Assembly (NCBI GenBank): GCA_900313005.1 | Contig: ONZJ01000002.1 | Coordinates: forward strand, 2,558,996 to 2,622,995 | Length of the DNA: 64,000 nt | Source: Rhodobacteraceae bacterium EL129 | GTDB taxonomy: Bacteria; Pseudomonadota; Alphaproteobacteria; Rhodobacterales; Rhodobacteraceae | Direction of reading: 5' to 3' | In this document: piece after piece, positions 19,083 to 29,263 of the stretch | Numbering within the stretch: position 1 is the first letter of the stretch | How the letters are laid out: every line of letters begins with the position of its first letter | The notes under the pieces: generated by a model | The model's input: only the letters and a program-made list of their open reading frames with translations | The model's database searches: none | What the model was told of the DNA's origin: nothing | Position numbers and translations under genes: made by a program

Positions 19083-21068
19083 TTACTGATCCAGGAAGCT
19101 CCGCAATTTGCGGCTGCGACTGGGGTGTTTCAGTTTGCGCAGGGCTTTAGCCTCAATCTGGCGAATACGTTCGCGGGTGACCGAGAACTGCTGGCCGACT
19201 TCCTCAAGCGTGTGGTCGGTGTTCATGCCGATGCCGAACCGCATCCGCAGCACTCGTTCTTCGCGCGGAGTGAGCGAGCTGAGCACACGGGTGGTGGTTT
19301 CCTTGAGGTTGTCCTGAATGGCACTGTCCAGAGGCAGGATGACATTCTTGTCCTCGATGAAATCACCCAGTTGGCTGTCTTCTTCGTCGCCAATTGGTGT
19401 TTCCAGCGAAATCGGCTCTTTGGCGATTTTCATCACCTTGCGCACCTTCTCAAGCGGCATCTGCAGCTTCTCGGCCAGTTCTTCTGGCGTGGGTTCGCGG
19501 CCTATTTCGTGCAGCATCTGACGCCCGGTTCGCACCAGCTTGTTGATCGTCTCAATCATGTGCACAGGAATACGGATCGTGCGGGCTTGGTCAGCAATTG
19601 AGCGGGTGATCGCCTGACGGATCCACCATGTGGCATAGGTCGAAAATTTGTACCCACGACGATATTCAAACTTGTCCACCGCCTTCATGAGACCGATGTT
19701 ACCTTCCTGAATCAAATCAAGGAATTGCAGGCCACGGTTGGTGTACTTCTTGGCAATGGAGATGACCAACCGCAGGTTCGCCTCAACCATTTCCTTCTTG
19801 GCCTGGCGCGCCTCTTTCTCGCCCTTTTGAACCTGTTGCACAATGCGGCGGAATTCGGGGATATCGAGGCCCACATACTGGCCTACCTGCGCCATATCTG
19901 AGCGCAGTTCTTCAACCTTCTCGGGGCTGCGTTCCATGAACATCTGCCAGCCGCGACCCGATTTGGCAGCCATATCGTCCAGCCAGTTTGGGTCCAGTTC
20001 GCGTCCACGGTATTCTTCGATAAATTCGCGACGGTTGATACGGGCCTGATCCGCCAGTTTCACCATGGCACTGTCAATTTGCATAATGCGACGGTTGATG
20101 CCGTAAAGCTGGTCAATCAACGCCTCGATCCGGTTGTTGTGCAGGTGCAATTCGTTCACCAGCTCAACGATTTCGGCGCGCAGCTTCTGATAGGTCGCTT
20201 CCTGCTTTTTCGAGAAGGAATCGTCCTCGTTCAGCGTGGCGGAAATCCGGCTGTCCTGCATTTCGGCCAGCATCTCGTAATCCGCCGCGATCCGGTCCAG
20301 CGTTTCCAGCACGCGAGGTTTCAGTGCGGCTTCCATGGCGGCCAGGCTCATGTTGGCCTGTTCGTCATCGTCGTCGTCGTCATCGTCGTTGCTAATCGGG
20401 TTGCCGTCGGCATCCAGTTCCTGCGTGTCTTCGTCCTTTTTATCGGCCGGGGCCGAGGTGACATTGGCCGCGTCAACCACGGGGGTGTCACTTTCTTCGT
20501 CCAGCTGGTTGCCAAACGTGGCCTCCAGATCGATCACGTCGCGCAAAAGAATATCTTCGCCCAGAAGTTCGTCGCGCCAGATGGTTATGGCCTGGAACGT
20601 TAACGGGCTTTCGCACAGACCGGCAATCATGGTGTTGCGGCCAGCCTCGATGCGCTTGGCGATGGCAATCTCACCTTCGCGGGACAGCAGTTCGACGCTG
20701 CCCATTTCGCGCAGGTACATGCGCACCGGATCATCCGTACGGTCGAGCTTTTCTTCCTTGCCGGATCCAAGCGTGATCTCACCCTTCTTGCCAATTTCGG
20801 CAACGGCAGTGGATTTCAGCTCTTCTTCTTCGACCTCTTCGGCCTCAATGATATTGATGCCCATCTCGGAGAGCATCGACATCACATCTTCGATTTGTTC
20901 CGAAGACACCTGATCAGGCGGCAGGACTTCGTTCAGTTGATCATAGGTAATGTAGCCCTTTTCACGGGCCTCAGCGATCATCTTCTTGACGGCGGCCTGG
21001 CTCATATCGAGCGAGTGTTCGGCGTCTTGATCGTCGGGCTTTCGCTCTTCTGAGGTCTTCGCGGCCAT
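19083..21068 (-). CDS. rpoD: Primary sigma factor RpoD (sigma-70)
   Basis: 661 residues. In order: region 1.1 helices (about 22-72), region 1.2 with [20 protein letters not shown] (about 110-130), a non-conserved acidic insert (an Asp run near 230), then region 2 ([37 protein letters not shown]), region 3, and region 4 with [19 protein letters not shown] and the helix-turn-helix [19 protein letters not shown]. It directs RNA polymerase to housekeeping promoters. The gene follows dnaG in the same direction with a 121-bp gap that contains five GANTC methylation sites. Confidence 0.98.
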   Translation of the reverse strand: MAAKTSEERKPDDQDAEHSLDMSQAAVKKMIAEAREKGYITYDQLNEVLPPDQVSSEQIEDVMSMLSEMGINIIEAEEVEEEELKSTAVAEIGKKGEITLGSGKEEKLDRTDDPVRMYLREMGSVELLSREGEIAIAKRIEAGRNTMIAGLCESPLTFQAITIWRDELLGEDILLRDVIDLEATFGNQLDEESDTPVVDAANVTSAPADKKDEDTQELDADGNPISNDDDDDDDDEQANMSLAAMEAALKPRVLETLDRIAADYEMLAEMQDSRISATLNEDDSFSKKQEATYQKLRAEIVELVNELHLHNNRIEALIDQLYGINRRIMQIDSAMVKLADQARINRREFIEEYRGRELDPNWLDDMAAKSGRGWQMFMERSPEKVEELRSDMAQVGQYVGLDIPEFRRIVQQVQKGEKEARQAKKEMVEANLRLVISIAKKYTNRGLQFLDLIQEGNIGLMKAVDKFEYRRGYKFSTYATWWIRQAITRSIADQARTIRIPVHMIETINKLVRTGRQMLHEIGREPTPEELAEKLQMPLEKVRKVMKIAKEPISLETPIGDEEDSQLGDFIEDKNVILPLDSAIQDNLKETTTRVLSSLTPREERVLRMRFGIGMNTDHTLEEVGQQFSVTRERIRQIEAKALRKLKHPSRSRKLRSFLDQ

Positions 21069-21084
21069 GCAAGTCTCCTAACGT

Positions 21085-21183
21085 GATTCGGGCATCGAGG
21101 TGATTCGATAAAGCGAATCATTAGCGTTATCTAGTGATTCGACCACCCGTTTACCCTGTTTTTCTTAACCATTCCTGCGATTC
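21085..21183. promoter_or_regulatory. rpoD: Cluster of five GANTC sites upstream of rpoD
   Basis: GANTC motifs lie at 21085-21089, 21102-21106, 21115-21119, 21136-21140 and 21179-21183. Three of them sit in the longer repeat GTGATTCG. Two form a perfect inverted repeat (TGATTCG, six bases, CGAATCA). In alphaproteobacteria GANTC is methylated by CcrM, and promoters carrying it can be controlled by the methylation-sensing factor GcrA. About 0.4 sites would be expected here by chance. The role at rpoD is inference. Confidence 0.55.
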
Positions 21184-21189
21184 GTGTTC

Positions 21190-23142
21190 TTAACGTCCCG
21201 GTTTGGAATATGTAATCTCATTCAGCAGAGCGTCCAGCCTCGCCTTTTCGTCCCTTTTGATTCGCGCGCCGTTGTCTGCCAGGTCGTATTCGGCCCGGTC
21301 CTCCTGCTGGCTACGCACTGCGCGATTGCGGGCTTCGGCAGCCTGTTGTAGGCGATACGTCACGCTTTCATCTGCGACATGCGCGATGTCCTCGGTGGCT
21401 TCAGATATCTCCACGGTTAGTCCGCGTTGCGCATCCAGCTTGGCCAATTCTTCGGCCATGGTCATACGGGCGATATCACTTTCGCCGGGATGGCGCACCG
21501 AGGGTGCCAGTGCGACATGGGGCAGGCTCATGTGATTTTCAAGGGCATGCACACCCAGTTCCTTCTCGATGTGCAACGTCAGGCTTTCCGCTCCGGTCGA
21601 GGCCGCGCGTAAGATAATATCGCGCAAAGCTGCATAGTCGGGGTTGGCACAGTCCATAGCCTCAACGGCGGTTTCAAACTCGTCCAAAACCTCGGGGCAA
21701 CAGATCAGCGTAGCCAGAATGACCGCCTCTCGCATTTGAACCTGAGCCGCGTCGCCAGCAGCCACCAAAAGAGACGCTTTGGTCGACGGCATCGCGGGAT
21801 CAGGCGCATTCCACTTGCGGCGCCGTGAATATCCGGGGCCAGATTGCGCGGGGCGGCGGTTTGAAAACAGCTCCCACCGCATGTCCTTGATGGCTTGGCC
21901 GTAGTGCGATCGGATGGACGGGTCAGCGATTAACTTGATCTTCTCACGCAGGGCTTTGTCCAAAGCCGCCTTGCGCTCGGGGCTGTCAAACACCTTGTCC
22001 TCGGTTTCGCGCTGCCACAAAAGTTGCACCATGGGCATAGCTTTGTCCAATAGGGCCTGAACGGCAGCGGGGCCTTCGGCGCGGATCAGATCATCAGGGT
22101 CCTGACCTTCGGGCATCAAGGCAAAGCGCAGGGATTTGCCAGCCTCCAGCAAAGGCAGAGCGACGTCGACAACGCGGTAAGCCGCGCGCATCCCCGCCGT
22201 GTCGCCGTCCAGTGCAACGATGGGTTCATCTGTCATGCGCCACAGCATCGCCAGTTGGTGTTCGGTCACGGCCGTGCCCAAGGGAGCAACAGACGCCCCG
22301 AATCCGCCTTCGGCCAATGCGATCACATCCATGTAACCTTCAGCGACGATCAGGGGTTGCCCCTTGCCACAAGCCTCACGCGCGGGGCCGTGATGATAGA
22401 GGGTGCGGGATTTATCAAACAGCGCCGTTTCCGGCGAGTTCAGATATTTGGCGTTGTCATTGGGATCCATCGCACGGCCGCCGAAGGCAATGCAACGCCC
22501 GCGCGCATCGCGAATGGGGTACATGATACGATTGCGAAAAGTGTCATAGGGCTTGCCGCCCTTTTGGCTGGGCTTGGCGAGGCCCGCGTCCAAGATCATC
22601 TGATCCTCGACGTTCTTGACTTTCAGGTGATCCCAGAGCCCCTGCCATGCATCGGGCGCGAAACCGATTTCAAATCTCTCGAGGGTGGCCTCGGAAAGTC
22701 GCCGCCCTGTAAGATATTCGCGTGCTGCCGCCCCGGCCCCGGTTTTCAATTGAAGGCGGAAATACTGAACAGCCATCTGCATCACATCGGCCAGTTGGCT
22801 GGCCCTGTCTGCCTTCGCTTGGGCGGCCGGATCACGTTCGGGCATGGTCATTCCGGCCTCGGCCGCGAGGATTTTCACGGCTTCCATGAAATCCACGTTC
22901 TCCGTCTCTTTCACGAAGGAAATCGCATCGCCTTTGGCGTGACAGCCAAAGCAGTAGTAGAACCCCTTGCGATCATCCACATGGAAGCTGGCAGTTTTTT
23001 CCTGGTGGAAGGGGCACGGGGCCCACATATCGCCCTTCCCCTGATTGGATTTGCGCGTGTCCCACATGACCTTTCGCCCCGCGACTTGGGTCAACGAGGT
23101 GCGGGTACGTAATTCATCCAGAAAACCGGGTGGCAGGCTCAT
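21190..23142 (-). CDS. dnaG: DNA primase DnaG
   Basis: 650 residues. The N-terminal CHC2 zinc finger is complete (APCPFHQEKTASFHV ... YYCFGCHAKGDAISF, about 40-75). The TOPRIM catalytic core follows, with VAEGYMDVIAL (about 265) and the acidic pair in IVALDGDTAGMRAAYR (about 312). The C-terminal third (from about 450) is the divergent helicase-binding region. DnaG makes RNA primers for replication. The gene is followed by rpoD on the same strand, the usual arrangement. Confidence 0.97.
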   Translation of the reverse strand: MSLPPGFLDELRTRTSLTQVAGRKVMWDTRKSNQGKGDMWAPCPFHQEKTASFHVDDRKGFYYCFGCHAKGDAISFVKETENVDFMEAVKILAAEAGMTMPERDPAAQAKADRASQLADVMQMAVQYFRLQLKTGAGAAAREYLTGRRLSEATLERFEIGFAPDAWQGLWDHLKVKNVEDQMILDAGLAKPSQKGGKPYDTFRNRIMYPIRDARGRCIAFGGRAMDPNDNAKYLNSPETALFDKSRTLYHHGPAREACGKGQPLIVAEGYMDVIALAEGGFGASVAPLGTAVTEHQLAMLWRMTDEPIVALDGDTAGMRAAYRVVDVALPLLEAGKSLRFALMPEGQDPDDLIRAEGPAAVQALLDKAMPMVQLLWQRETEDKVFDSPERKAALDKALREKIKLIADPSIRSHYGQAIKDMRWELFSNRRPAQSGPGYSRRRKWNAPDPAMPSTKASLLVAAGDAAQVQMREAVILATLICCPEVLDEFETAVEAMDCANPDYAALRDIILRAASTGAESLTLHIEKELGVHALENHMSLPHVALAPSVRHPGESDIARMTMAEELAKLDAQRGLTVEISEATEDIAHVADESVTYRLQQAAEARNRAVRSQQEDRAEYDLADNGARIKRDEKARLDALLNEITYSKPGR

Positions 23143-23188
23143 GCCTTATATATCGGGGCTGTGCGCGCCCGAGTCCAGAGGTCGCGGG

Positions 23189-23479
23189 CTATTGCGCCAG
23201 ACATGCGGTCTTGTAGGCAGGGCCAACCTCATCCGTCAGTTGATCCTCAGGCAAGGTCCAAACCCAACCTACGATATGTTCCACGGCTGGAGCATAATTG
23301 GCCTCTTGGCCCTCTAGATCGGCGGTGATGGCTTCAGTGGTCTTGGCCTGGTCTTCGCCTGCGGCGCGCTCTGACGCAGCAGCACCGGCGATATCTGCCG
23401 TGATGGTGCACAGCTCTTCCTTGTCCTGCGCCAGGGCGGGCGCGGCCAAAAGAACGACGGGAAGGACAAAACGATACAT
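23189..23479 (-). CDS. Small exported hypothetical protein
   Basis: 96 residues beginning MYRFVLPVVLLAAPALAQ, a good signal peptide, followed by a short helical domain with two cysteines (ELCTITADIAG near the start and TACLAQ at the very end) that could pair. There is a WVWTLPEDQL segment in the middle. Function unknown. The longer frame reaching 23515 would bury the signal peptide. It ends in TAG about 46 bp before the dnaG start region on the same strand. Confidence 0.6.
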   Translation of the reverse strand: MYRFVLPVVLLAAPALAQDKEELCTITADIAGAAASERAAGEDQAKTTEAITADLEGQEANYAPAVEHIVGWVWTLPEDQLTDEVGPAYKTACLAQ

Positions 23480-23588
23480 GGCAAACCTCGCGGAATTGGG
23501 AATCACTCGTTGCATGCACAGAATATCCTCTCTGTGCGCCTAGACACCAGAGCAGGCGCGATGACGTAACGGAAATCAGCGGGCGTGT

Positions 23589-24137
23589 TCAGGGATGACG
23601 TGAGGCCACGCTGGCCATGGCTGTTTGCAAGTCATGCACCAGCGTTTCCGCAAAACCGCGGAAGACCATTATCATCCAGGCCTCGGCCCCGACCCGTGTT
23701 ACCGAGGCCATCATGTGGCGCAGTTCCGTTCGGGCCGTGTGGCCGCGTTTGAAGAGCGCCCCGCGCAGATCAAGCGGCGTCAGGCGGGCCAGAACGTCCT
23801 CGGCACCTGCGCCTTGCAGGCGCACCACGGCCCAGGCGTCGGATTGGTCCGTTAGCGCCGCGTGTTCAGACAAGGCTGCATCCGGGGTTTGCCCCATCAG
23901 CAGGTACATGTTTTGCCCGAACCATATCACACGTTCCCCTTCCTTGCCCGTTGTACGGTTTGCGCCAGGGGCCTCCATGCCGTGGGTTGCTTTCAGGACC
24001 GAGGACGCCTCCGCCGCTTGGCCTTTGAAGGGGGCGATGGAGGTCATGGGACCTGTGTCCACCTCGGACAGCGTCAGGGGCCCAAGGGTGAGGGGCAACA
24101 GCCCGTCACAGGGGGATTTGGCAATAAGATCAACCAC
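23589..24137 (-). CDS. soxG: Sarcosine oxidase gamma subunit
   Basis: 182 residues matching the SoxG/GcvT-like fold: DAWAVVRLQGAGAEDVLARLTPLDLR and HMMASVTRVGAEAWMIMVFR are visible. The gamma subunit is part of the heterotetrameric enzyme that oxidises sarcosine to glycine and passes the methyl group to tetrahydrofolate. A GTG at 24137 with AAGGAGG eight bases ahead decides the start; a TTG at 24161 opens the frame earlier but lacks such a site. It overlaps the soxA stop by eight bases, so it is translationally coupled. Confidence 0.93.
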   Translation of the reverse strand: MVDLIAKSPCDGLLPLTLGPLTLSEVDTGPMTSIAPFKGQAAEASSVLKATHGMEAPGANRTTGKEGERVIWFGQNMYLLMGQTPDAALSEHAALTDQSDAWAVVRLQGAGAEDVLARLTPLDLRGALFKRGHTARTELRHMMASVTRVGAEAWMIMVFRGFAETLVHDLQTAMASVASRHP

Positions 24138-27060
24138 GGGTGCGTCCTCCTTCTGGATCAAAGACGACCGGGTCCGTCACCTCGCAGAGCGTTTCGACGC
24201 CTGCCAAGTGGTCCACCATACGCACCACTTCACCGTGGCGTGCACGACCGTTTTTCAGGAATCCCATCGCCAGGTTTGCTCCCAGGCTTGGCGACCATCC
24301 GACCGAGGTGATGTAACCCTGATCGTTTTCGCGGTTGGCCTCAGCCTCGGCTTCAAAGAGATGCGCGCCGCTGGTCAATAGCTTGACCGCACCTGAGGGG
24401 CGCAGGCCTACCAATTGTTCGCGATCCTCCCCCGTCAGACCGGAGCGCGCAGCCATGGCTTTGCCGATGCAGTCTTTCTTGGCGCTGACCATGCGTTCCA
24501 TCCCGATGTCAAAGGCAGTCACCCGACCATGAATTTCGGCGTGGGTGATAAAGCCTTTCTCGATACGCAGCACGTTGAGAGCCTCCATGCCATACGCGCC
24601 GCCGTCCAGGGCCTCGGCCCGATCCACAAGCGCCCGGAAGAGGCTATCGCCAAAGCGGGCAGGCACAGCCAACTCATAAGCGTGCTCGCCAGAGAAGGAG
24701 ATACGGAACAGGCGTGCGTCCACGCCGCCCACCATCACCGGACCGCAGGCCATGAAGGGGAAGCTATCGTCGCTCACGGGGTGATCCAGCACATCGTTCA
24801 GCAAATCGCGGGACGTTGGACCCGCCACCGCGAACTGCGCCCATTGCTCGGTCACTGACATCATGCGCACGTCCATGCCAGGCGCGATACATTGATGCAC
24901 AAACTCCAGATGCCGCATCACTTGTCCGGCAGCCGCCGTCGTCGTGGTCATCACATAGTGTTGCGGCCCCAGTCGGGCGCAAGTGCCATCATCCATGACA
25001 TGGCCGTCTTCGCGTAGCATCAGCCCATAGCGCACGCGGCCTTCTTTGAGCGTCGAGAAGGTGTTTGTATACACCAGATCCAGAAACGCGCCCGCATCCG
25101 GGCCCTGAATGTCGATCTTGCCAAGGGTGGACACATCCGCCACGCCCACGGCGTTGCGCACATAACCCACTTCGCGGTCACAAGACTGACGCCAATGGGT
25201 TTCCCCATCCCGGCGGAAGAACGAAGGACGGTACCACAGGCCTACCTCGATCATCTCTGCGCCTTTTTCAAGCGAGGCATGGTGTGAGGTGGTCAACCGA
25301 CGCGGGGCAAAGCCCATGCCCTGCCCGCCTGCGCCCATGGCGGCAATGCTGACCGGGGTATACGGCGGACGGAACGTCGTGGTGCCGGTTTCGGGAATGC
25401 CGTTCCCGGTGGCATCGGCCAGCACCGCCAAGGCTGCCACATTCGAGTTCTTACCCTGATCGGGCGCCATCCCTTGAGTGGTGTAGCGCTTCATATGCTC
25501 GACCGAGCGGAAGTTTTCACGCGCCGCTTGCTTGACGTCCTTAACCGTCACGTCGTTCTGAAAATCGAGCCACGCCCGGCCTTTGCCCGGCACGGTCCAG
25601 AGCGGGACGATGTCGTATTGGCCGTCCTCGGCCTTGGGACAGGGGGTATCCTTGGGATTGACACCTATATCAGACAGGGCTGCGCGCGCGATGTCGATGC
25701 CATGGGCCAGACAGGCAGAAGTCGAGAATCGCCCCGCCGCGGCCCCGGCCACCGTCATCCCCGGCACCGCGTCCTGAGATGGTACAAAGGCCAGCAGATC
25801 CGGGCTCCAAATGGGCCGCGCGCCCATGTGGCAGGTCAGATGCACAGACGGGTTCCAGCCGCCCGACATGGCCAGACAATCGGCTTGCACTTTGTCCGTC
25901 CCGCTCAAGGTCTGGATGGTGACCGCTTCAAGTCCCTTGCGACCTTCGGCCTTGCTGATCTGCGCGCCAGAAAAGAACGGCACGTCCAGGTGGGTGGTGG
26001 CGTGGTGGCGGCTGTCGACCAGCGCACTGACATGCACGCCCGCGTCGATCAGGTCAGACGCGGTGCGATGGGCGCTGTCGTTGTTGCCAAAGACCACCAC
26101 GTTTTTACCCGAGCTCACCCCCCACCGGTTGAGATAGGCGCGCACGGCCCCTGCCATCATCACACCGGGTCGGTCGTTGTTCTGAAAGGCCACGGGGCGT
26201 TCAATCGCGCCTGCAGCTAAAATGGCCCGCTTGGCCACGATCCGCCAAAACGTTTCCACCGGTGCCCCCTTGCGCGCCGCATGGGCGGGCGAGGATTTTT
26301 CAAGAGCGCCATATGTGCCCTGATCATAGGCACCCGTCACCGTGGTGCGGGTCATGATGCGTACGTTGGGCATCTCGGCCAGCTCGGCGGTCAGCTCCTG
26401 CGCCCATATCTGGCCAGGCACGCCGTCCACGTCCAGGCTCTCGGCGTTCAGACGCCCGCCCGTACGCGTATCCTCATCTGCCAAAATCACATCTGCTCCG
26501 GCGCGTGCGGCTGTGAGGGCGGACATCAGACCAGATGGCCCTGCCCCGATAACCAAAAGATCGCAATGGGCATAGGCCTTGTCATATGTGTCCGTGTTCG
26601 CCAGCTTTGACAGAGCACCCAGACCGGCCGCGCGGCGAATGATAGGCTCGTAGAGCGCCTCCCACGCCTTTTTCGGCCACATGAAGGTTTTGTAGTAAAA
26701 GCCCGCGCCCAGAAACGGTGCGAAAAGATCATTGATCTCCATCACGTCAAAATCCACAGACGGCCAACAGTTCTGGCTGCGCGCCATCAGGCCCTCGTGC
26801 AGCTCGAGTGTGGTGGCCCGTACATTCGGATCTTGCGCACCCGCAAGCCCGACGGTGACCAGTGCATTGGGTTCTTCGCTGCCAGCCGTCAGAATGCCGC
26901 GCGGGCGGTGGTACTTGAACGACCGCCCCACCAGCCGAACGTCATTGGCCAACAAGGCCGAAGCCAATGTATCACCGGAAAACCCCTGATACTGTGCACC
27001 GTCGTATGAAAACTGTATGGGGCGGGTCTGATCAATCAGCCCTTTGTTCTTGATCCTCAC
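24130..27060 (-). CDS. soxA: Sarcosine oxidase alpha subunit
   Basis: 976 residues, normal for the family, with a GTG start. Domains: a ferredoxin-like N-terminal domain (about 10-95), a Rossmann FAD/NAD-binding region with LLVIGAGPSGLMSALTAARAG (about 168), and a C-terminal GcvT-type tetrahydrofolate-binding half (about 590-970) with DVSTLGKIDIQGPDAGAFLD and MEALNVLRIEKGFI. It carries NAD and the folate site of the heterotetramer. The start overlaps the soxD stop by four bases (GTGA). The gene order B-(unknown)-D-A-G is transcribed leftward. Confidence 0.97.
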   Translation of the reverse strand: MRIKNKGLIDQTRPIQFSYDGAQYQGFSGDTLASALLANDVRLVGRSFKYHRPRGILTAGSEEPNALVTVGLAGAQDPNVRATTLELHEGLMARSQNCWPSVDFDVMEINDLFAPFLGAGFYYKTFMWPKKAWEALYEPIIRRAAGLGALSKLANTDTYDKAYAHCDLLVIGAGPSGLMSALTAARAGADVILADEDTRTGGRLNAESLDVDGVPGQIWAQELTAELAEMPNVRIMTRTTVTGAYDQGTYGALEKSSPAHAARKGAPVETFWRIVAKRAILAAGAIERPVAFQNNDRPGVMMAGAVRAYLNRWGVSSGKNVVVFGNNDSAHRTASDLIDAGVHVSALVDSRHHATTHLDVPFFSGAQISKAEGRKGLEAVTIQTLSGTDKVQADCLAMSGGWNPSVHLTCHMGARPIWSPDLLAFVPSQDAVPGMTVAGAAAGRFSTSACLAHGIDIARAALSDIGVNPKDTPCPKAEDGQYDIVPLWTVPGKGRAWLDFQNDVTVKDVKQAARENFRSVEHMKRYTTQGMAPDQGKNSNVAALAVLADATGNGIPETGTTTFRPPYTPVSIAAMGAGGQGMGFAPRRLTTSHHASLEKGAEMIEVGLWYRPSFFRRDGETHWRQSCDREVGYVRNAVGVADVSTLGKIDIQGPDAGAFLDLVYTNTFSTLKEGRVRYGLMLREDGHVMDDGTCARLGPQHYVMTTTTAAAGQVMRHLEFVHQCIAPGMDVRMMSVTEQWAQFAVAGPTSRDLLNDVLDHPVSDDSFPFMACGPVMVGGVDARLFRISFSGEHAYELAVPARFGDSLFRALVDRAEALDGGAYGMEALNVLRIEKGFITHAEIHGRVTAFDIGMERMVSAKKDCIGKAMAARSGLTGEDREQLVGLRPSGAVKLLTSGAHLFEAEAEANRENDQGYITSVGWSPSLGANLAMGFLKNGRARHGEVVRMVDHLAGVETLCEVTDPVVFDPEGGRTRG

Positions 27061-27329
27061 GACACGACCCCCTTTACGTCAGCGGCCAGCTCGCATTTGA
27101 GCACTTCATGGGTGACCGTATTGCGTGTGACAACGACCCAGGCCGAACAACCCATTTCATGATACCAAAGGTCGCGGGTCGCCCCGGCGGGGTTGTCGCG
27201 GTTGTGAACGTAATCGTCCCATGCGGCGATATCGGCCTCGGCGGCCGGGCGATCCAGGGCCACGGCGTGGCCAACGTAGTAGAATTCGCGGCGGTCGCGG
27301 TCACCACAATGAGGGCATGTCAGTCGCAT
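27057..27329 (-). CDS. soxD: Sarcosine oxidase delta subunit
   Basis: 90 residues with the zinc-binding N-terminus MRLTCPHCGDRDRREF and the conserved DLWYHEMGCSAW segment (about 53-64). The small delta subunit binds zinc and stabilises the complex of alpha, beta and gamma subunits. Its start lies one base after the stop of the unknown secreted-protein gene, so the operon is continuous there. Its end overlaps the soxA start. Confidence 0.96.
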   Translation of the reverse strand: MRLTCPHCGDRDRREFYYVGHAVALDRPAAEADIAAWDDYVHNRDNPAGATRDLWYHEMGCSAWVVVTRNTVTHEVLKCELAADVKGVVS

Positions 27330-27330
27330 A

Positions 27331-27843
27331 TCAGTTCTCGATCACAGCAAGGCAGTTTTGGGGGTCCACACGGTTCAGCCGGTATTTCACTTCGCGGTCT
27401 GGCACTTCGGCCAGATCAATTGCGCCGCCACAGCCTTCGACCTCGCCGACCATCAGATAATCGGTGGCAATGGTCATTGTGCTGTCGGTTTCATTGGAGA
27501 CCATGAAATTCCCACCATCACATTCCACAGAGCACCCTGCCCCGCCCGAGTTGGTGTAACAGATCAAGGATTGATCCAGCCTTTGAGCGCCCAGTCCGGC
27601 GCGTTTGACATGGCCCTGATTGACGAAATCAACCACCAGATAGGCGAAACGATTGGTGAATTCCCCATCTTGCTGATCGCGTATCCACATGGTCAGGGAT
27701 CGCGCCACCTGGTCGGGATGTTTGTTGAGGTGACTTTGAGAATACTCTCGCTGATAGCAGCCCGGGCTTGGCCCCTCTTGTGCGGCACCCAAACTGCAGG
27801 TCAAGGCCAGCACCATTCCACTAGTGAAGATTGTGTTGCGCAC
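27331..27843 (-). CDS. Secreted cysteine-containing protein inside the sarcosine oxidase operon
   Basis: 170 residues with a signal peptide (GMVLALTCSLGAAQ). The mature part holds at least six cysteines, including ICYTNSGGAGCSVECDGG and EGCGGAIDLAEV, which suggests disulfides and a periplasmic location. The start is chosen as GTG at 27843 because a perfect AGGAGG sits six bases before it, inside the end of soxB; an ATG at 27858 is the alternative. It overlaps soxB and ends one base before soxD, so it is fully embedded in the sox operon. I do not recognise the family. A periplasmic protein between subunits of a cytoplasmic enzyme is unexpected. Confidence 0.72.
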   Translation of the reverse strand: MRNTIFTSGMVLALTCSLGAAQEGPSPGCYQREYSQSHLNKHPDQVARSLTMWIRDQQDGEFTNRFAYLVVDFVNQGHVKRAGLGAQRLDQSLICYTNSGGAGCSVECDGGNFMVSNETDSTMTIATDYLMVGEVEGCGGAIDLAEVPDREVKYRLNRVDPQNCLAVIEN

Positions 27844-29074
27844 CGGTGCCCTCCTCATCCATCAGATGGCGGCCTGTCGCAAAGCGGTCTAGTCGGAACT
27901 TGGTGGCCGCAGGGTGGTAATTATCCGTGGCCATCAGATGCGCCATGCAGTTCCCGGACGCGGGTGCGGCCTTGAACCCGCCATAGCACCAGCCCGCATC
28001 CAGATAGAGCCCGTCGATGTGGGTCTTGTCGATGATGGGGCTGCCGTCGGGCGTCATGTCCATGATGCCTCCCCAGCTGCGCAGTACTTTGGCTTTGCCG
28101 ATCATCGGCATCAGGGTCATGCCGGCCTCCATCACATGTTCGACCAGCGGTAGGTTTCCCCGCGCGGCATAAGAGGCATACATGTCCAGGTCACCGCCAA
28201 AGACCAACCCGCCTTTGTCGGATTGGCTGATATAGAAATGCCCCATGCCAAAGCTGACCACATGGTCGATGCAGGGTTTCAACCCTTCGCTGACAAAGGC
28301 TTGCAAGACGTGGCTTTCGATCGGCAATCGCATATTGGCCATTGCGGCCACTTGCCCCGAGCGGCCAGCGACAATGATGGCCACCTTCTTGGCCTTGATC
28401 GCACCACGCGTGGTATGCACGCCGGTCGCTGCACCTCCTTCGGTGTCGATTCCGGTCACTTCGCAGTTTTGGATCAGGTCCACACCCCGGTCAGACGCTC
28501 CGCGCGCGTAGCCCCAGGCCACGGCATCGTGGCGCGCCGTGCCTGCGCGGCGTTGCAGGATGCCACCATAGATCGGAAAACGGGCCTGCTCGTAATCCAG
28601 ATACGGCAGTATACGCCTGAGATCAGATACGCTGAGCAATTCCGCGTCATCGCCCTGATTGCGGATTGCATTGCCCCGACGAATGGCTGCATCGCGCTGG
28701 CCATCGTTGTGAAACAGGGCAATCTGGCCGCGCTGCGAGTGCATGATATTGTAATTCAGGTCTTCTTCCAGACCTTCCCAAAGCTTCAGGGAGTGGCTGT
28801 AGAATTCAGAATTTCCGGGCAAGAAGTAGTTTGCGCGTACGATGGTAGTGTTGCGGCCAATGTTGCCGCCCCCCAGATAGCCTTTTTCCAACACGGCGAC
28901 ATTGGTGATCCCGTGTTCTTTGGCCAGATAATACGCCGTGCTGAGGCCGTGGCCACCACCGCCGATGATCACAACATCATACTCAGACTTGGGCGTGGCA
29001 TCGCGCCAATGCGATTGCCAGCCCTTATTGCCGGTCAGCCCTTCTTTCAAAACACGCAGGCCGGAAAAGCGCAT
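27821..29074 (-). CDS. soxB: Sarcosine oxidase beta subunit
   Basis: 417 residues starting MRFSGLRVLKEGLTGNKGW, typical of heterotetrameric SoxB. The DAO-type FAD-binding motif is VVIIGGGGHGLSTAYYLAKE (about 34-53), and the GAGxC-like C-terminal region reads YLDAGWCYGGFKAAPASG. This subunit holds the covalent FMN and FAD sites and oxidises sarcosine. The start is supported by AAGGAG seven bases ahead; the longer frame to 29212 is rejected. It is the first gene of the operon. Confidence 0.96.
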   Translation of the reverse strand: MRFSGLRVLKEGLTGNKGWQSHWRDATPKSEYDVVIIGGGGHGLSTAYYLAKEHGITNVAVLEKGYLGGGNIGRNTTIVRANYFLPGNSEFYSHSLKLWEGLEEDLNYNIMHSQRGQIALFHNDGQRDAAIRRGNAIRNQGDDAELLSVSDLRRILPYLDYEQARFPIYGGILQRRAGTARHDAVAWGYARGASDRGVDLIQNCEVTGIDTEGGAATGVHTTRGAIKAKKVAIIVAGRSGQVAAMANMRLPIESHVLQAFVSEGLKPCIDHVVSFGMGHFYISQSDKGGLVFGGDLDMYASYAARGNLPLVEHVMEAGMTLMPMIGKAKVLRSWGGIMDMTPDGSPIIDKTHIDGLYLDAGWCYGGFKAAPASGNCMAHLMATDNYHPAATKFRLDRFATGRHLMDEEGTGAQHNLH

Positions 29075-29263
29075 GTGAGGTCTCCTTGGGGTTGAACAGC
29101 CATCAGGTAAGCAAGTTCTGCAAGGGATAGCAATGGGGTGTGCGAAGGTCCAACAGACCAGCCCGACAAATTTGGGTCTGGGCGCGACTTTGCCTGTACT
29201 GCCATATGTCACTGAGCAAGCGGCGCAGCCTTGGCCGGGGTTTGATCCCTTTCCTGAGGCCCT

